DNA of 64,000 nucleotides from WHTX01 sp038255145 (GCA_038255145.1 JBBSLP010000014.1:28639-92638), one strand, 5' to 3'. Numbered from the stretch's first letter, positions 10,103 through 19,004 are shown. Notes: a model not told the origin generated them from the letters alone. Program-made: numbers and translations.

Positions 10103-12005
10103 CGATGAACGCTTCCTTCGAGTTCAACTGGATGAACTCCTTGCGCTTCTCCACGTCGTCACCCATGAGGATGGAGAAGATCTGGTCGGCGATGGCCGCC
10201 TCCTCGACGGTCACCTGCAGCAGGCGACGCCGGTCGGGGTCCATCGTGGTCATCCACAGCTCGTCGGCGTCCATCTCACCCAGGCCCTTGAGTCGGGGGA
10301 ACTCGTTCTTGTGGTTCGGGTGGGCCTCGAGGAAGGCGGCCTTGGCCGCCTCGTCCTTCAGGTACACCTTCTCCTTGCCCACCTGGGTGGAGAACAGCGG
10401 CGGCTGGGAGATGTAGACGTAGCCCTGCTCCACCAGCGGACGCATCTGGCGGAAGAAGAAGGTCAGCAGCAGGGTGCGGATGTGGCTGCCGTCCACGTCG
10501 GCGTCACACATGAGCACGACCTTGTGGTACCTGGCCTTGGTCACGTCGAACTCGTCGGCCAGTCCGCCACCGATGGCGGTGATCAGCGACTGGATCTCGG
10601 TGTTCTTGAGCATGCGGTCGATGCGGGCCCGCTCGACGTTGAGGATCTTGCCCCGGATGGGCAGGATGGCCATGACCCGGGGGTCGCGGGCGTCCTTGGC
10701 CGAACCACCGGCGGACTGGCCCTCGACGATGTAGAGCTCGCACTCGAAGGGGTTGCGCGACGAGCAGTCGGCCAGCTTGCCGGGAAGCCCACCGCCGTCG
10801 AGGGCCGACTTGCGCCGGGTGGCCTCACGGGCCGAGCGCGCCGCGATGCGGGCCCGGGCCGCCTGGGCCGCCTTGTCCAACAGGCGCTTGCCCTCGCGGG
10901 GGTGCTCCTCGAGCCAGTTGGCCAACCGGTCGTTGGTGGCGCGCTCGACCAGGGAGCGCATGGAGACGTTGCCCAGCTTGCCCTTGGTCTGGCCCTCGAA
11001 CTGGGGCTCGGCCAGGCGCACCGAGATGATGGCGGCCAGGCCCTCGCGGATGTCCTCGGCCACGAGGTTGTCGTCCTTCTCCTTGAGGACGTTCTTCTCC
11101 CGGGCGTAGCGGTTGACCACGTTGGTGAGGGCCTTGCGGAAGCCCTCCTCGTGCATGCCGCCTTCGATGGTGTTGATGCCGTTGGCGAAGGAGTGGATGC
11201 CGTCGGTCTGGTAGCCGCTGTTCCACTGGAAGGCGATCTCGACCTCGCTGTCGGCCTCGGACACCGTGTAGTAACCGACCTCGTCGAAGAGGGCGTCCTT
11301 GGAGGCGTTGAGGTTGCGCACGAAGTCGCTGATGCCGCCGGCGTAGCGGTAGATCTCGCTGGGGTGCTCGGCCCCCTCGCGCCGGTCCTCGAAGCGGATC
11401 TCGAGGTCGCGGTTCAGGTAGGCCATCATCTGCAGCCGCTCGAGCAGGGTGCGGGCGTTGAAGTCCACCTCCTCGAACACGGCGCCGTCGGGCCAGAAGC
11501 GGATGGTGGTCCCGGTGCGCTCGGCGGGCTCGGCCGGGCCGATGTCGTGCAACCGCTCGGCGGGCACACCGCCGGCGTCGAAGGACATGGCGTGGCGGCG
11601 CCCGTCACGGCAGATCTCGGCCTCGAGGCGGCGGGACAGGGCGTTGACCACGGACACGCCCACGCCGTGCAGGCCGCCGGACACCTTGTAGCCGCTGCCC
11701 CCGAACTTGCCCCCGGCGTGCAGCACGGTGAGCACGACCTCGGCCGCGGACATGTCGTAGCCCGGGTAGCGGTCCACGGGGATGCCCCGGCCGTTGTCGA
11801 TCACCTCGCAACCGCCGTCAGCCAGCAGGGTCACGTCGATCCGAGTGCAGTAGCCGGCCATGGCCTCGTCGACGGCGTTGTCCACCACCTCGTAGACGAG
11901 GTGGTGCAGACCGGACGGACCGGTGGAGCCGATGTACATGCCGGGCCGCTTGCGCACGGCCTCGAGGCCTTCGAGAACCTGGATGTCCTTGGCGTCGTAT
12001 GACAA
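10095..12005 (-). CDS. gyrB: DNA gyrase subunit B
   Basis: The 636-residue ATPase subunit of gyrase. It begins SYDAKDIQVLEGLEAVRKRP; the GHKL ATP site follows (EVVDNAVDEA, DNGRGIP, GGLHGVGVSVVNALS), then the Toprim domain (VEGQSAGGSAKDAR, MCDADVDGSHIRTLLL). The start is a TTG at 12003-12005, 10 bases after a purine-rich GAAAGG. Longer in-frame extensions reaching 12488 lack homology. At the position of E. coli GyrB Asp426 this protein has Gln (EGQSA instead of EGDSA), a residue that contacts quinolones. The stop overlaps gyrA's ATG by 8 bp. Confidence 0.97.
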
Positions 12006-12198
12006 CGGCAGCCTTTCGCTGGAGCCGGGTCGGGCGCGGCCCGGCAGAGGCGGCCTGTGGGTCCTTACCGACATCGCCCCGGAGGGCGCACGTGCAACCC
12101 CGGCACGACCTCTGAGGGGCCGCTCACAACCGCCTGACGATCCTACCAATTCCCTCAGACCCGTCTGTGATCCCCGCTGAGGCTCTCGACCGCTCAGG

Positions 12199-12525
12199 TC
12201 AGGGTCGGACCCGGACCTCGATCCCGGCCAACCTCGGGCCTCCCGCCTCGAGGATGCGCCGACACAGATCCGCCTCCAACCAACGCAGCTCCGCCCCCCA
12301 GGTGGCGTCCTCCACCAACAGGACGAGCTTGTCGTCGCGCAGGCGGAGAGGCCGGGCGTGGGCGGCCACCTCGGGCCCCACCAGCTCGTCCCAGCGGGAG
12401 AACACGTCGCGGGCCCCGGCCAGGGGCTCCGTCGTGCCCCGGGTGCGACCGCCGGCCAGGTCCCGCAGAGCCCGATCCAGGCTGTCACCCAGCTTGCGGG
12501 GCGGTCCCCCGCCGCCGCGCCTCAT
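12199..12525 (-). CDS. dciA: DUF721/DciA-type replicative helicase loader
   Basis: This 108-residue protein has the DUF721 domain: SLDRALRDLAG, VFSRWDELVGPEVAAHARPL and LVLLVEDATWGAELRWLEADL. DciA proteins load or operate the replicative helicase DnaB in bacteria lacking DnaC/DnaI. The position between recF and gyrB is the conserved actinobacterial one. The start is ambiguous: GTG GTG ATG occur in a row at 12523-12531 and overlap an 11-bp tandem repeat that replaces a normal Shine-Dalgarno. I chose the ATG. Confidence 0.88.
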   Translation of the reverse strand: MRRGGGGPPRKLGDSLDRALRDLAGGRTRGTTEPLAGARDVFSRWDELVGPEVAAHARPLRLRDDKLVLLVEDATWGAELRWLEADLCRRILEAGGPRLAGIEVRVRP

Positions 12526-12562
12526 CACCACGAGATCACCACGAGATCACCACGAGATCACC
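12524..12562. repeat. 11-bp tandem repeat over the dciA start
   Basis: ATCACCACGAG is repeated three times plus a final ATCACC. It begins at the dciA start codons and extends upstream, so on the coding strand the leader reads as repeated GGTGATCTCGT. Each unit carries GTG, offering several initiation triplets but no Shine-Dalgarno. Its copy number would alter the leader of the helicase loader gene. Confidence 0.85.
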
Positions 12563-12591
12563 ATCCGGTACCCACCGCGTTCATGATCGGC

Positions 12592-13689
12592 TCACCACCG
12601 GGTGCCCATGGAGGCAGCTTCGATGCGACCATCGTCCACCCGGTACACCAGGTCGGGGTGGCTGCCCTCGGGTAGGCGGTCGGCCGACGTGAGCAGGGAC
12701 TGCGTGCCCGGCAGCAGCTCGATGAGGGCGGCACGACGCTTGGGGTCGAGCTCGGAGAACACGTCGTCCAACAGCAGCAGCGGGGGCACACCGACCCGCT
12801 CGGTCACCAGGCGGTGGGCGGCCAGCTTGAGGGCCAGGGCCAGGCTGCGCTGTTCGCCCTGCGACGCGTGGGACCGGGCTGCGGTCCCGGCCAGGTCGAC
12901 GGCCAGATCGTCGCGGTGGGGGCCGATCTGGCTGACCCCCCGGGCCACATCGGCGGCCCGGCCCGCGGCCAGAGATGCGGCCAGGCCCGTCTCCAGCCAC
13001 GAGGGGTGGTAGCCCAGGGCGACCGGGGTGGCGGCCGAGGCCAACGAGGCGTAGCGCTCGGACACCAGGGGACCGAGCTGGGCCACCAGGTCGAGGCGGG
13101 CCCGGGCCAGGGCCTCGCCGGCATCCGCCAGCTTGGCGTCCCACACGTCGAGGGTGACCTCGGCATCGGGCTTCAGCCTCCCGCCCAGCTGGCGCAGCAG
13201 GGCGTTGCGTTGGCGGAGGACCCGGTCGACCTCGCGCACGACGGCGTCGAGGCGGGGGTCGAGGGCCACCAGGGTGGTGTCGAGGAACGCCCGCCGCCCC
13301 GACGGACCTTCCTTCACCAGAGCCAGGTCATCGGGGGTGAAGACGCTGACCCGCACCACGCCCAGCAGGTCACGGGCCTTGGTCAGCTTCTGGCGGTTGA
13401 GCTGCACCCGGTGCCGCCCCACCCGGGGCAGCTCGGCTTCGAGCTGGATGGCCCGCCCGGCCCGGTCGCCCTCGGCCCGCAACACGGCCCGGGGGGCGCC
13501 GTCACGGATGAGCACGTCGGGGGCCGCACCCCGGAACGAGCCCAGGGTGGCCAGCCAGCCCAGGGCCTCGAGCAGGTTCGTCTTGCCCTGGCCGTTGGGT
13601 CCCACCACCGCGGTCAGTCCCGGGGCGAGCTCGACGTCGGCCTCCCGGTAGTTGCGGAAGTCGAGCAGGTGGACGCGATCGACCCTCAG
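12592..13689 (-). CDS. recF: DNA replication and repair protein RecF (CTG start)
   Basis: The 365-residue RecF is an SMC-like ATPase that loads RecA at gaps. It has the N-terminal HLLDFRNYREADVELAPGL, Walker A GPNGQGKTN (~residues 30-38), the ABC signature SQGEQRSLALALKLA and Walker B LLLLDDVFSELD. The conserved N-terminus needs the frame to begin before the first GTG at 13608. The only available initiator is CTG at 13687-13689, which overlaps dnaN's stop as CTGA. So either CTG initiates by coupling to dnaN termination, or another non-standard codon is used. Order dnaA-dnaN-recF is canonical. Confidence 0.93.
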   Translation of the reverse strand: MRVDRVHLLDFRNYREADVELAPGLTAVVGPNGQGKTNLLEALGWLATLGSFRGAAPDVLIRDGAPRAVLRAEGDRAGRAIQLEAELPRVGRHRVQLNRQKLTKARDLLGVVRVSVFTPDDLALVKEGPSGRRAFLDTTLVALDPRLDAVVREVDRVLRQRNALLRQLGGRLKPDAEVTLDVWDAKLADAGEALARARLDLVAQLGPLVSERYASLASAATPVALGYHPSWLETGLAASLAAGRAADVARGVSQIGPHRDDLAVDLAGTAARSHASQGEQRSLALALKLAAHRLVTERVGVPPLLLLDDVFSELDPKRRAALIELLPGTQSLLTSADRLPEGSHPDLVYRVDDGRIEAASMGTRW

Positions 13690-14777
13690 GACACCCGCAC
13701 CGGCATGAGCAGGTACAGGAAGTCCTCGCTGCTGCCCCGCAGCACGGCGGGGTTGCGGGCATCGAGGGTGTCGAGGGTGACCTCGTCGGCTTGGGCCACC
13801 TCGAGCCCGTCGATCAGGTACTCGGGGTTGAAGGCCACGGTCAGGTCGCTGCCCTCGTAGTTGGCGTCGAGGGTCTCGTGCGCCTGGCCCACGTCCTGGG
13901 TGATGGCCCGCAGGTCGAGCCCGTCCGCCGACATGACCAGGCGCACGGGGGTGGACTCACGGGCCAGCAGCCGCACCCGGCGCACGGCGTCGAGGAACTC
14001 GGCCCGACCGACCCGCAGGCGGTTGGGGTGGCTGGCGGGGATCAGGCCCCGGTAGTTGGGGAAGTCACCCTCGATGACCCGCGTCGTGAGCCTGACCCGT
14101 CCCACCTCGAAGGACGCGTCACGATCGCCCAGTCGCAGGGACAGCTCGTCGGCCCCGGCCAGCAGGCGGGTCAGCTCGGCCAGCGCCCGGGACGGCAGCA
14201 GCACGTTGGGCCGCTCCCCCAGGACCGAGGTGCCGGGCAGGTCACGCACGGCCAGACGGTACGAATCCGTCGCCACCAGGCGCACGCCGTTGCCCTCCGC
14301 GGCGAAGAGCACGCCGGTGAGGATGGGTCGCGAGTCGTCCGAGGACGCCGCGGGGACCACCTGGCGCAGGGCCTGGGCCAGCTCCTTGGCCGGCAGCACC
14401 ACGGGATCCCCGGTGGGCTCGGTGGGGCGGGGGAAGTCGGCCGAGGGGATGGTCCGCAGCGAGAACTGCGAGCGACCGGCGGAGATGTCCGCGGCGTCGT
14501 CACCCACGTCGACGGTCACCGCGCCCGGTTCCAGGGCCCGCACGACGTCGGTGGCCAGCCGGGCCGGGAGCACGGCCATGCCGTCGTCCTCGCCGGCCAC
14601 GTCGACCTCGACGACGATGGTCAGCTCGAGGTCGGTGCCGAGGAACCGCAGCGTGTCACCGCGCAGTTCGAGTTGCACCCCGGCCAGGACCGGGAGCGCG
14701 CCGCTCCGGCCGCTCGTGGCCCGGCCCACGGTTCCCAGGGCATCGACCAGCACGTCACGCTCGCAGCGGAACTTCAC
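13686..14777 (-). CDS. dnaN: DNA polymerase III beta sliding clamp
   Basis: This 363-residue protein is the ring clamp that tethers the replicative polymerase and binds many partners through its hydrophobic groove. It starts MKFRCERDVLVDALGTVGRA, contains the middle-domain segment VATDSYRLAVRDL and ends with the family C-terminus EDFLYLLMPVRVS. The length is typical. It lies between dnaA and recF, with its TGA overlapping the recF CTG start. Confidence 0.98.
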   Translation of the reverse strand: MKFRCERDVLVDALGTVGRATSGRSGALPVLAGVQLELRGDTLRFLGTDLELTIVVEVDVAGEDDGMAVLPARLATDVVRALEPGAVTVDVGDDAADISAGRSQFSLRTIPSADFPRPTEPTGDPVVLPAKELAQALRQVVPAASSDDSRPILTGVLFAAEGNGVRLVATDSYRLAVRDLPGTSVLGERPNVLLPSRALAELTRLLAGADELSLRLGDRDASFEVGRVRLTTRVIEGDFPNYRGLIPASHPNRLRVGRAEFLDAVRRVRLLARESTPVRLVMSADGLDLRAITQDVGQAHETLDANYEGSDLTVAFNPEYLIDGLEVAQADEVTLDTLDARNPAVLRGSSEDFLYLLMPVRVS

Positions 14778-15026
14778 GGTGACGTTCTTCCTCTCGACAG
14801 GATGGATCTCTCATGTAGGGGTAATAAGCCCTGTGGATTGTGGATGACCCTGCTCCGGCCCTGGTGGGGACCGGTTCGGTCATCCCGACGTTGTCCACCG
14901 TCGTCCCCTGGTGGCCGGTGCCCGTGGTGGAGGCCTGGGGACGGCGGCCCCGTCGTCCACCGGTGTGTGGGGTGTGGTCCACAGCCCCGGCGCAGGTTAT
15001 GGACAGGGGGGCCACCCTCACCGCCC
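14778..15026. other. Probable origin of replication (dnaA-dnaN intergenic region)
   Basis: This 249-bp gap between dnaN and dnaA is the standard oriC site in Actinobacteria. Degenerate DnaA-box-like sequences are clustered in it: TGTGGATTG (14832-14840) overlapping TGTGGATGA (14839-14847), TTGTCCACC (14891-14899), the back-to-back TGTGGTCCACA (14973-14983) and TTATGGACA near 14997-15005. The actinobacterial consensus is TTGTCCACA. The most AT-rich patch, near the repeat cluster, is GGGGTAATAAG around 14818-14828. No perfect box is seen, so the boundary with other DnaA-box clusters (upstream of dnaA) is uncertain. Confidence 0.7.
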
Positions 15027-16544
15027 TCATCGGGAGCCGCCGCTCTTGATCTCGGCGATCATGGCCGTGACCTGGTCATAGATCTGGCGGCGCTCCTTCA
15101 TGAGCGTGCCGATCTTCTCCACGGCGTGGATGACCGTGGTGTGGTCACGCCCGCCGAACTCGCGGGCGATGGCCGGGTAGGACAGGTCGGTGAGCTCGCG
15201 CATCACGTACATGGCCACCTGGCGGGCGGCGACCAGGGGACGGCGCCGGCTCTTGCCCGTCAGCTCGTCCGCGGTGAAGTTGAACCGCTCACACGTGGTG
15301 TCGAGGATGAGCTTGGGGGTGATGGGGCGGGGCTGGCTGGCCCGCAGGGAGTCGGCCAGCACCTGCTCGGCCAGGGACCGGGAGAGGTCCTCGCGGTTCA
15401 GGCTGGAGAAGGCCACCACCCGGGTCAGCGCGCCCTCGAGCTCACGGATGTTGTTGGTGATGTTCGAGGCGATGAAGTCCATCACCTCGTGGGGGATGGG
15501 CACCGTGGACTGCTCGGCCTTCTTGGACAGGATGGCCAGGCGGGTCTCGAGGTCCGGGGGCTGGATGTCGGTGATCAGGCCCATCTTGAACCGGCTGCGC
15601 AGCCGGTCCTCGAGGGTGGGGATCGAGTCGGGCGAGCGGTCCGACGAGAGCACGATCTGCCGGCTGGCCCCGTGGAGGTGGTTGAAGGTGTGGAAGAACT
15701 CCTCCTGGAGCCCCTCCTTGCCCTCCATGAACTGGATGTCGTCGACGAGCAGGACGTCGATCTCGCGGTAGCGCCGCTTGAAGTCCTGGGTGGTGTTGGT
15801 GCGGATGGCGTCGACGAACTGGTTCAGGAACGTCTCGGTGGAGACGTAGCGCACCTTGTGCCCGGGGTAGTTCACGTGCACGTAGTGGCCGATGGCCTGC
15901 AGCAGGTGGGTCTTGCCCAGCCCGGCGTCGCCGTAGATGAACAGCGGGTTGTACGAGCGTGCCGGCGTCTCGGCCACCGACAGGGCGGCGGCGTGGGCGA
16001 AGCGGTTCGAGGCCCCGGTCACGAACGCCTCGAACGTGTAACGCAGGTTCACGCCGTTGGCCGACTGCCCGGCGGGGCGCCCGTCGTCGATGCGGTTGGC
16101 GGCGGCGTCCTCGGACACGGTGCGCGCCGCACGCTCCCCGTTGCCGGCGGCGTCGGGGTTGCTGTCACCGCCGCGGCTCGGCGCACGTTCGCCGGTCGCG
16201 GTGGTGCGGGGATCGGGCTCGGGAACCTCCTCCTCGCGGCGGGGGGCGGTGCTGACGGTGACCACGACCTCGACGTCGGGGTTGCCCTCCTCGCGCAGGG
16301 CATCGTCGATGAGGGCCCGGTAGCGCCGCTCGACGCGGTCCTTGAGGATGGCGTTGGGCACACCGAGGACGAGGATCTCTCCGTCGAAGCCGATCGGCTC
16401 CACCAGGTTGAAGGTGGTCTGCCACACGATCTCGGAGACCTGGGCCCGGACCCGGCCCGCGCACGCTGACCACATCGGGACCGCGCCGTCGCTCACGACG
16501 GGTGAAGAGAGGTCTGGGGAGAAAAAGTCCACAACGCCATCCAC
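15027..16544 (-). CDS. dnaA: Chromosomal replication initiator DnaA
   Basis: The 505-residue AAA+ initiator melts oriC. The order of domains is as expected: domain I (WSACAGRVRAQVSEIVWQTTF), a long acidic/Arg linker (domain II, ~100-165), the AAA+ domain with Walker A GDAGLGKTHLLQ and Walker B VLLVDDIQFMEGKE, and domain IV with the DnaA-box reader GGRDHTTVIHAVEKI. The start is uncertain. GTG at 16544 is used here, but no clear Shine-Dalgarno precedes it. The in-frame GTG at VDFFSP or ATG before WSACAG (24 residues in) are alternatives. The GTG overlaps the DnaA-box cluster, suggesting autoregulation. Confidence 0.96.
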   Translation of the reverse strand: MDGVVDFFSPDLSSPVVSDGAVPMWSACAGRVRAQVSEIVWQTTFNLVEPIGFDGEILVLGVPNAILKDRVERRYRALIDDALREEGNPDVEVVVTVSTAPRREEEVPEPDPRTTATGERAPSRGGDSNPDAAGNGERAARTVSEDAAANRIDDGRPAGQSANGVNLRYTFEAFVTGASNRFAHAAALSVAETPARSYNPLFIYGDAGLGKTHLLQAIGHYVHVNYPGHKVRYVSTETFLNQFVDAIRTNTTQDFKRRYREIDVLLVDDIQFMEGKEGLQEEFFHTFNHLHGASRQIVLSSDRSPDSIPTLEDRLRSRFKMGLITDIQPPDLETRLAILSKKAEQSTVPIPHEVMDFIASNITNNIRELEGALTRVVAFSSLNREDLSRSLAEQVLADSLRASQPRPITPKLILDTTCERFNFTADELTGKSRRRPLVAARQVAMYVMRELTDLSYPAIAREFGGRDHTTVIHAVEKIGTLMKERRQIYDQVTAMIAEIKSGGSR

Positions 16545-16556
16545 ATCTGTGGAAAA
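16525..16556. promoter_or_regulatory. DnaA-box cluster at the dnaA start
   Basis: Three DnaA-box-like 9-mers lie within 32 bp: AAGTCCACA (16525-16533), CCATCCACA (16537-16545) and, inverted, TGTGGAAAA (16548-16556, i.e. TTTTCCACA). The last two face each other as CCACA-TC-TGTGG. They overlap the dnaA start region, fitting DnaA autoregulation or a second part of a bipartite origin. Confidence 0.55.
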
Positions 16557-17011
16557 GGTGTACGCGAGCGTCGGCAGGAGCCGTGCGTGCGTCCGCCGCC
16601 CACCACCTCGAGCGATCCTGTCGGTCCGCTCGGGTCGCCGAGCCGCGTCGTTGCGGGCAACGATCCGAACCTAGCACCACGGTGGTCGGCGCGTCTGGGG
16701 TCTGGCTGAGCGGACATCCTTCGGCGTCCTCCACCGGAGTGCGGGCCGACCATCATGCCATCGCCGCACGGGCCGGCCCCCAACCGTGTTGCTGCTGGGG
16801 CGGGAGTTGGACCGCAGGGGGCTGGTTGCCCTAGCTCAGCGGCGACGCATAGATTGTGCCGGTACGCGGGCCAGCCCGCGTCCGTTCCGTGCCCGCCGAC
16901 GCCCTGGGTGGTCCGGCCATCCGTGGTCCTCCGACCTCGGAACGCCGCCACGATCCCAGTGCGGCGTCAGAGCGGGTCGGTCGGCGCACGCCCCGGAAGG
17001 ACGAGGGAACG
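16545..17011. other. Divergent control region between dnaA and rpmH
   Basis: This 467-bp gap separates the leftward dnaA from the rightward rpmH. It contains part of the DnaA-box cluster at its left edge and a candidate rpmH promoter at 16826-16855. No supported gene is present. The long leader between the promoter and rpmH (~155 nt) is Arg-codon/GC-rich in every frame but shows no homology-like peptide. Confidence 0.55.
16826..16855 (+). promoter_or_regulatory. Candidate sigma-A promoter for rpmH-rnpA-yidD-yidC-jag
   Basis: TTGCCC (16826-16831) and TAGATT (16850-16855) are separated by 18 bp, close to the -35/-10 consensus and the best such pair in this GC-rich gap. It points at rpmH 156 bp downstream. 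Assignment is by motif only. Confidence 0.4.
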
Positions 17012-17146
17012 ATGAAGAGGACCTACCAGCCCAGCAAGATCAAGCGGGCGCGGCGCCACGGCTTCCGCCACCGCATGGCCACCCGTGCCGGGCGTGCCGT
17101 GCTACGTGCCCGCCGGCAGAAGGGCCGCGCCCGGCTGAGCGCGTGA
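17012..17146 (+). CDS. rpmH: 50S ribosomal protein L34
   Basis: This 44-residue, very basic protein begins MKRTYQPSKIKRARRHGFR and continues RMATRAGRAVLRARRQKGRARLSA, the near-universal L34 sequence. GAGGGAACG precedes the ATG. The TGA overlaps the rnpA GTG (GTGA), the usual compact rpmH-rnpA arrangement. Confidence 0.98.
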   Translation: MKRTYQPSKIKRARRHGFRHRMATRAGRAVLRARRQKGRARLSA

Positions 17147-17544
17147 TCCAGCCCGTGCGGAGCCGTGCCACGTTCGAGCAGTTCCGTCGTGCCCGTTCGG
17201 GTCGTTCCGGCCCGGTGCGGGTGCGCGTCCTGCGCGACGTAGGCACTGCGGCCCATGGTTCCCCGGCGGATGCGGGCTCCCCCATCGCTGACGGCTCCCC
17301 CATCGCTGACGTCTTCGTGGCCTACGCCCTACCGCGACGCACGGGCGGAGCCGTGGTCCGCAACCGGATCCGGCGCCGTCTGCGAAGCGTGGTGGCCGAG
17401 CTCCACCGCGACGGGTCCACCCTGCTGCCCGGCGGGGCCGCCCTGCTCTTCGGCGCTGGTCCCGAAGCAGCCGAGCTGCCCTATCCCCAACTGCGGTCCT
17501 CCGTCGAAGGGGCCCTGGCCCGAGCAACGCAGCCCTCCCGGTGA
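17143..17544 (+). CDS. rnpA: Ribonuclease P protein component
   Basis: This 133-residue basic protein binds the RNase P RNA for 5' maturation of tRNAs. The conserved block is FVAYALPRRTGGAVVRNRIRRRLRSVV (positions ~59-85), equivalent to the RNR motif of RnpA. GTG start inside the rpmH stop. It carries a duplicated 6-residue segment GSPIAD-GSPIAD in the loop before the conserved strand, from an 18-bp duplication at about 17273-17308. Its stop overlaps the GTG of yidD. Confidence 0.95.
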   Translation: MIQPVRSRATFEQFRRARSGRSGPVRVRVLRDVGTAAHGSPADAGSPIADGSPIADVFVAYALPRRTGGAVVRNRIRRRLRSVVAELHRDGSTLLPGGAALLFGAGPEAAELPYPQLRSSVEGALARATQPSR

Positions 17545-17861
17545 ACGCGCCGGTGCGCTCTTCCCCCGGTCCCACCCCCCCCACGCCCTCGACGGTCGAC
17601 ACGCACGCGGTCGGTCGGCCCCCGGTCGGCGGCGCCACCCGCCTCCTCGTCCGGGCGGTCGAGGGCTACCAGTGGCTCTTCTCCTGGCGCCCGTCGCCGT
17701 GTCGGTTCGTCCCCTCCTGCTCGAACTACGCCCTCGAGGCGCTCGAGGTCCACGGCGCGGCGCGGGGTTCGCTCCTCGCCATCCGCCGCCTCGGTCGCTG
17801 CCACCCATGGGGATCTCACGGGCCTGATCCCGTGCCCAGAAAGCACCCGGAGAGATGTTAG
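17541..17861 (+). CDS. yidD: Membrane protein insertion efficiency factor YidD
   Basis: This 106-residue protein has the YidD core RLLVRAVEGYQWLFSWRPSPC followed by RFVPSCSNYALEALEVHG and GSLLAIRRLGRCHPWGSHG, including the conserved cysteines. YidD is a small membrane-associated protein that assists YidC/Sec insertion. It is ~30 residues longer at the N-terminus than the family minimum (low-complexity Pro/Ser/Thr). The GTG start overlaps the rnpA stop, and the end overlaps yidC by 7 bp. Confidence 0.93.
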   Translation: MNAPVRSSPGPTPPTPSTVDTHAVGRPPVGGATRLLVRAVEGYQWLFSWRPSPCRFVPSCSNYALEALEVHGAARGSLLAIRRLGRCHPWGSHGPDPVPRKHPERC

Positions 17862-19000
17862 ACACGTTCTACGAGGGCCTGGCCACGGTGTTGGCGTGGT
17901 TCTACGACCTCACGCACTCCTACGGCCTCTCGATCATCATGCTGACCCTGGCGGTCCGCCTGCTGGTCACGCCGCTGACCATCAAGGGCACCCGCTCGAT
18001 GATGGCCATGCAGGCGTTCCAGCCCGAGATCAAACGCCTCCAGGCCGAGTTCAAGGGAGATCGTCAGCGTCTCAACGAGGAGATGCTGAAGTTCTACAAG
18101 GAGAACAACATCAACCCGATGGGCAGCTGCCTCCCGCTGCTCATCCAGTTGCCGGTGTTCTTCGTGCTCTACCAAGTCATCCGCGGTTTGACGACCAAGG
18201 GCGACAACGGGTTCTTCGACCCCAAGTACGTGGGCGACGACACTGCTCTGCACGAGTCGCTGTCCAAGGTCGACAAGATGCTCTTCCTGGGCGTCGACCT
18301 GGCCCGCAGTGCGGCAGACATGCTGCGCGAGAGCTTCGTGCACGCGCTGCCCTACCTGGCCATCATCGCCATCGTCACCGCCACCAGCTACATCCAGCAG
18401 AAGCAGGTTGCCGGCCGCAACCCCGCGGCCATGTCCAACCCGATGCAGAAGAACCTGATGCGGGTCATGCCGCTGATGTTCGCCTTCTTCTCGTTCAGCT
18501 TCCCGGCGGCCCTGGGCATCTACTTCGTGACCTCGAACCTGTGGCAGGTGGCCCAGCAGTGGTACATCTCCCGCCACCTCTACGGGATGCGCAAAGGTCA
18601 GCGGCCCGAAGGGGCTGGTGACGTGATCACCGTCGACGAGGTCAAGAAGGACCCCAAGTCGAAGTCGGCCAAACCGGTACCCCCGGCGTCCAGGGGCGGT
18701 ACCAAGACCCCGGCGAAGGCCCCGGCCAAGGGTCCGGCCAAGCCCCGACCGACGTCGGGCCGGGTGACGGAGCCCAAGCGGCCCCGGGACGCGCAGTCCG
18801 GCAGCCGTCCGACGCCCGGGCGCCGCACGGGTGGCGGCACCTCGGCCAACGGCAAGAGCGACACCAACGGCAAGAGCGACCCCGGCAGTCGTCGACGACG
18901 CGTACCCTTCGGTTCCGACGCGGGACCATCGCAGGGCGAAGCCGACGGTATGCCGCCGGGTGACGCCACGCCGGACGACCCCAAGAAGCGCAGGAGCTGA
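17855..19000 (+). CDS. yidC: Membrane protein insertase YidC/Oxa1
   Basis: This 381-residue insertase places proteins in the inner membrane alone or with SecYEG. The 60K_IMP domain starts near residue 25 (YGLSIIMLTLAVRLLVTPL) and includes MGSCLPLLIQLPVFFVLYQV, LAIIAIVTATSYIQQKQ and MPLMFAFFSFSFPAALGIYF: five membrane segments as in Gram-positive YidC. The last ~140 residues form a long Lys/Arg/Pro/Gly-rich cytosolic tail (for example KTPAKAPAKGPAKPRP), probably ribosome- or RNA-binding. It lies in the rnpA-yidD-yidC-jag operon. Confidence 0.97.
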   Translation: MLDTFYEGLATVLAWFYDLTHSYGLSIIMLTLAVRLLVTPLTIKGTRSMMAMQAFQPEIKRLQAEFKGDRQRLNEEMLKFYKENNINPMGSCLPLLIQLPVFFVLYQVIRGLTTKGDNGFFDPKYVGDDTALHESLSKVDKMLFLGVDLARSAADMLRESFVHALPYLAIIAIVTATSYIQQKQVAGRNPAAMSNPMQKNLMRVMPLMFAFFSFSFPAALGIYFVTSNLWQVAQQWYISRHLYGMRKGQRPEGAGDVITVDEVKKDPKSKSAKPVPPASRGGTKTPAKAPAKGPAKPRPTSGRVTEPKRPRDAQSGSRPTPGRRTGGGTSANGKSDTNGKSDPGSRRRRVPFGSDAGPSQGEADGMPPGDATPDDPKKRRS

Positions 19001-19004
19001 CGAC

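Noticed and set aside
12006..12488. N-terminal extension of gyrB in frame to 12488
   Set aside because: The extra residues have no similarity to GyrB and overlap the helicase loader gene. The conserved N-terminus begins right at the TTG at 12005.
13791..16469. 892-codon open frame antisense to dnaN and dnaA
   Set aside because: Low-complexity Gly/His/Arg-rich translation without domain signals, fully shadowing two certain genes. GC-rich codon bias keeps antisense frames open.
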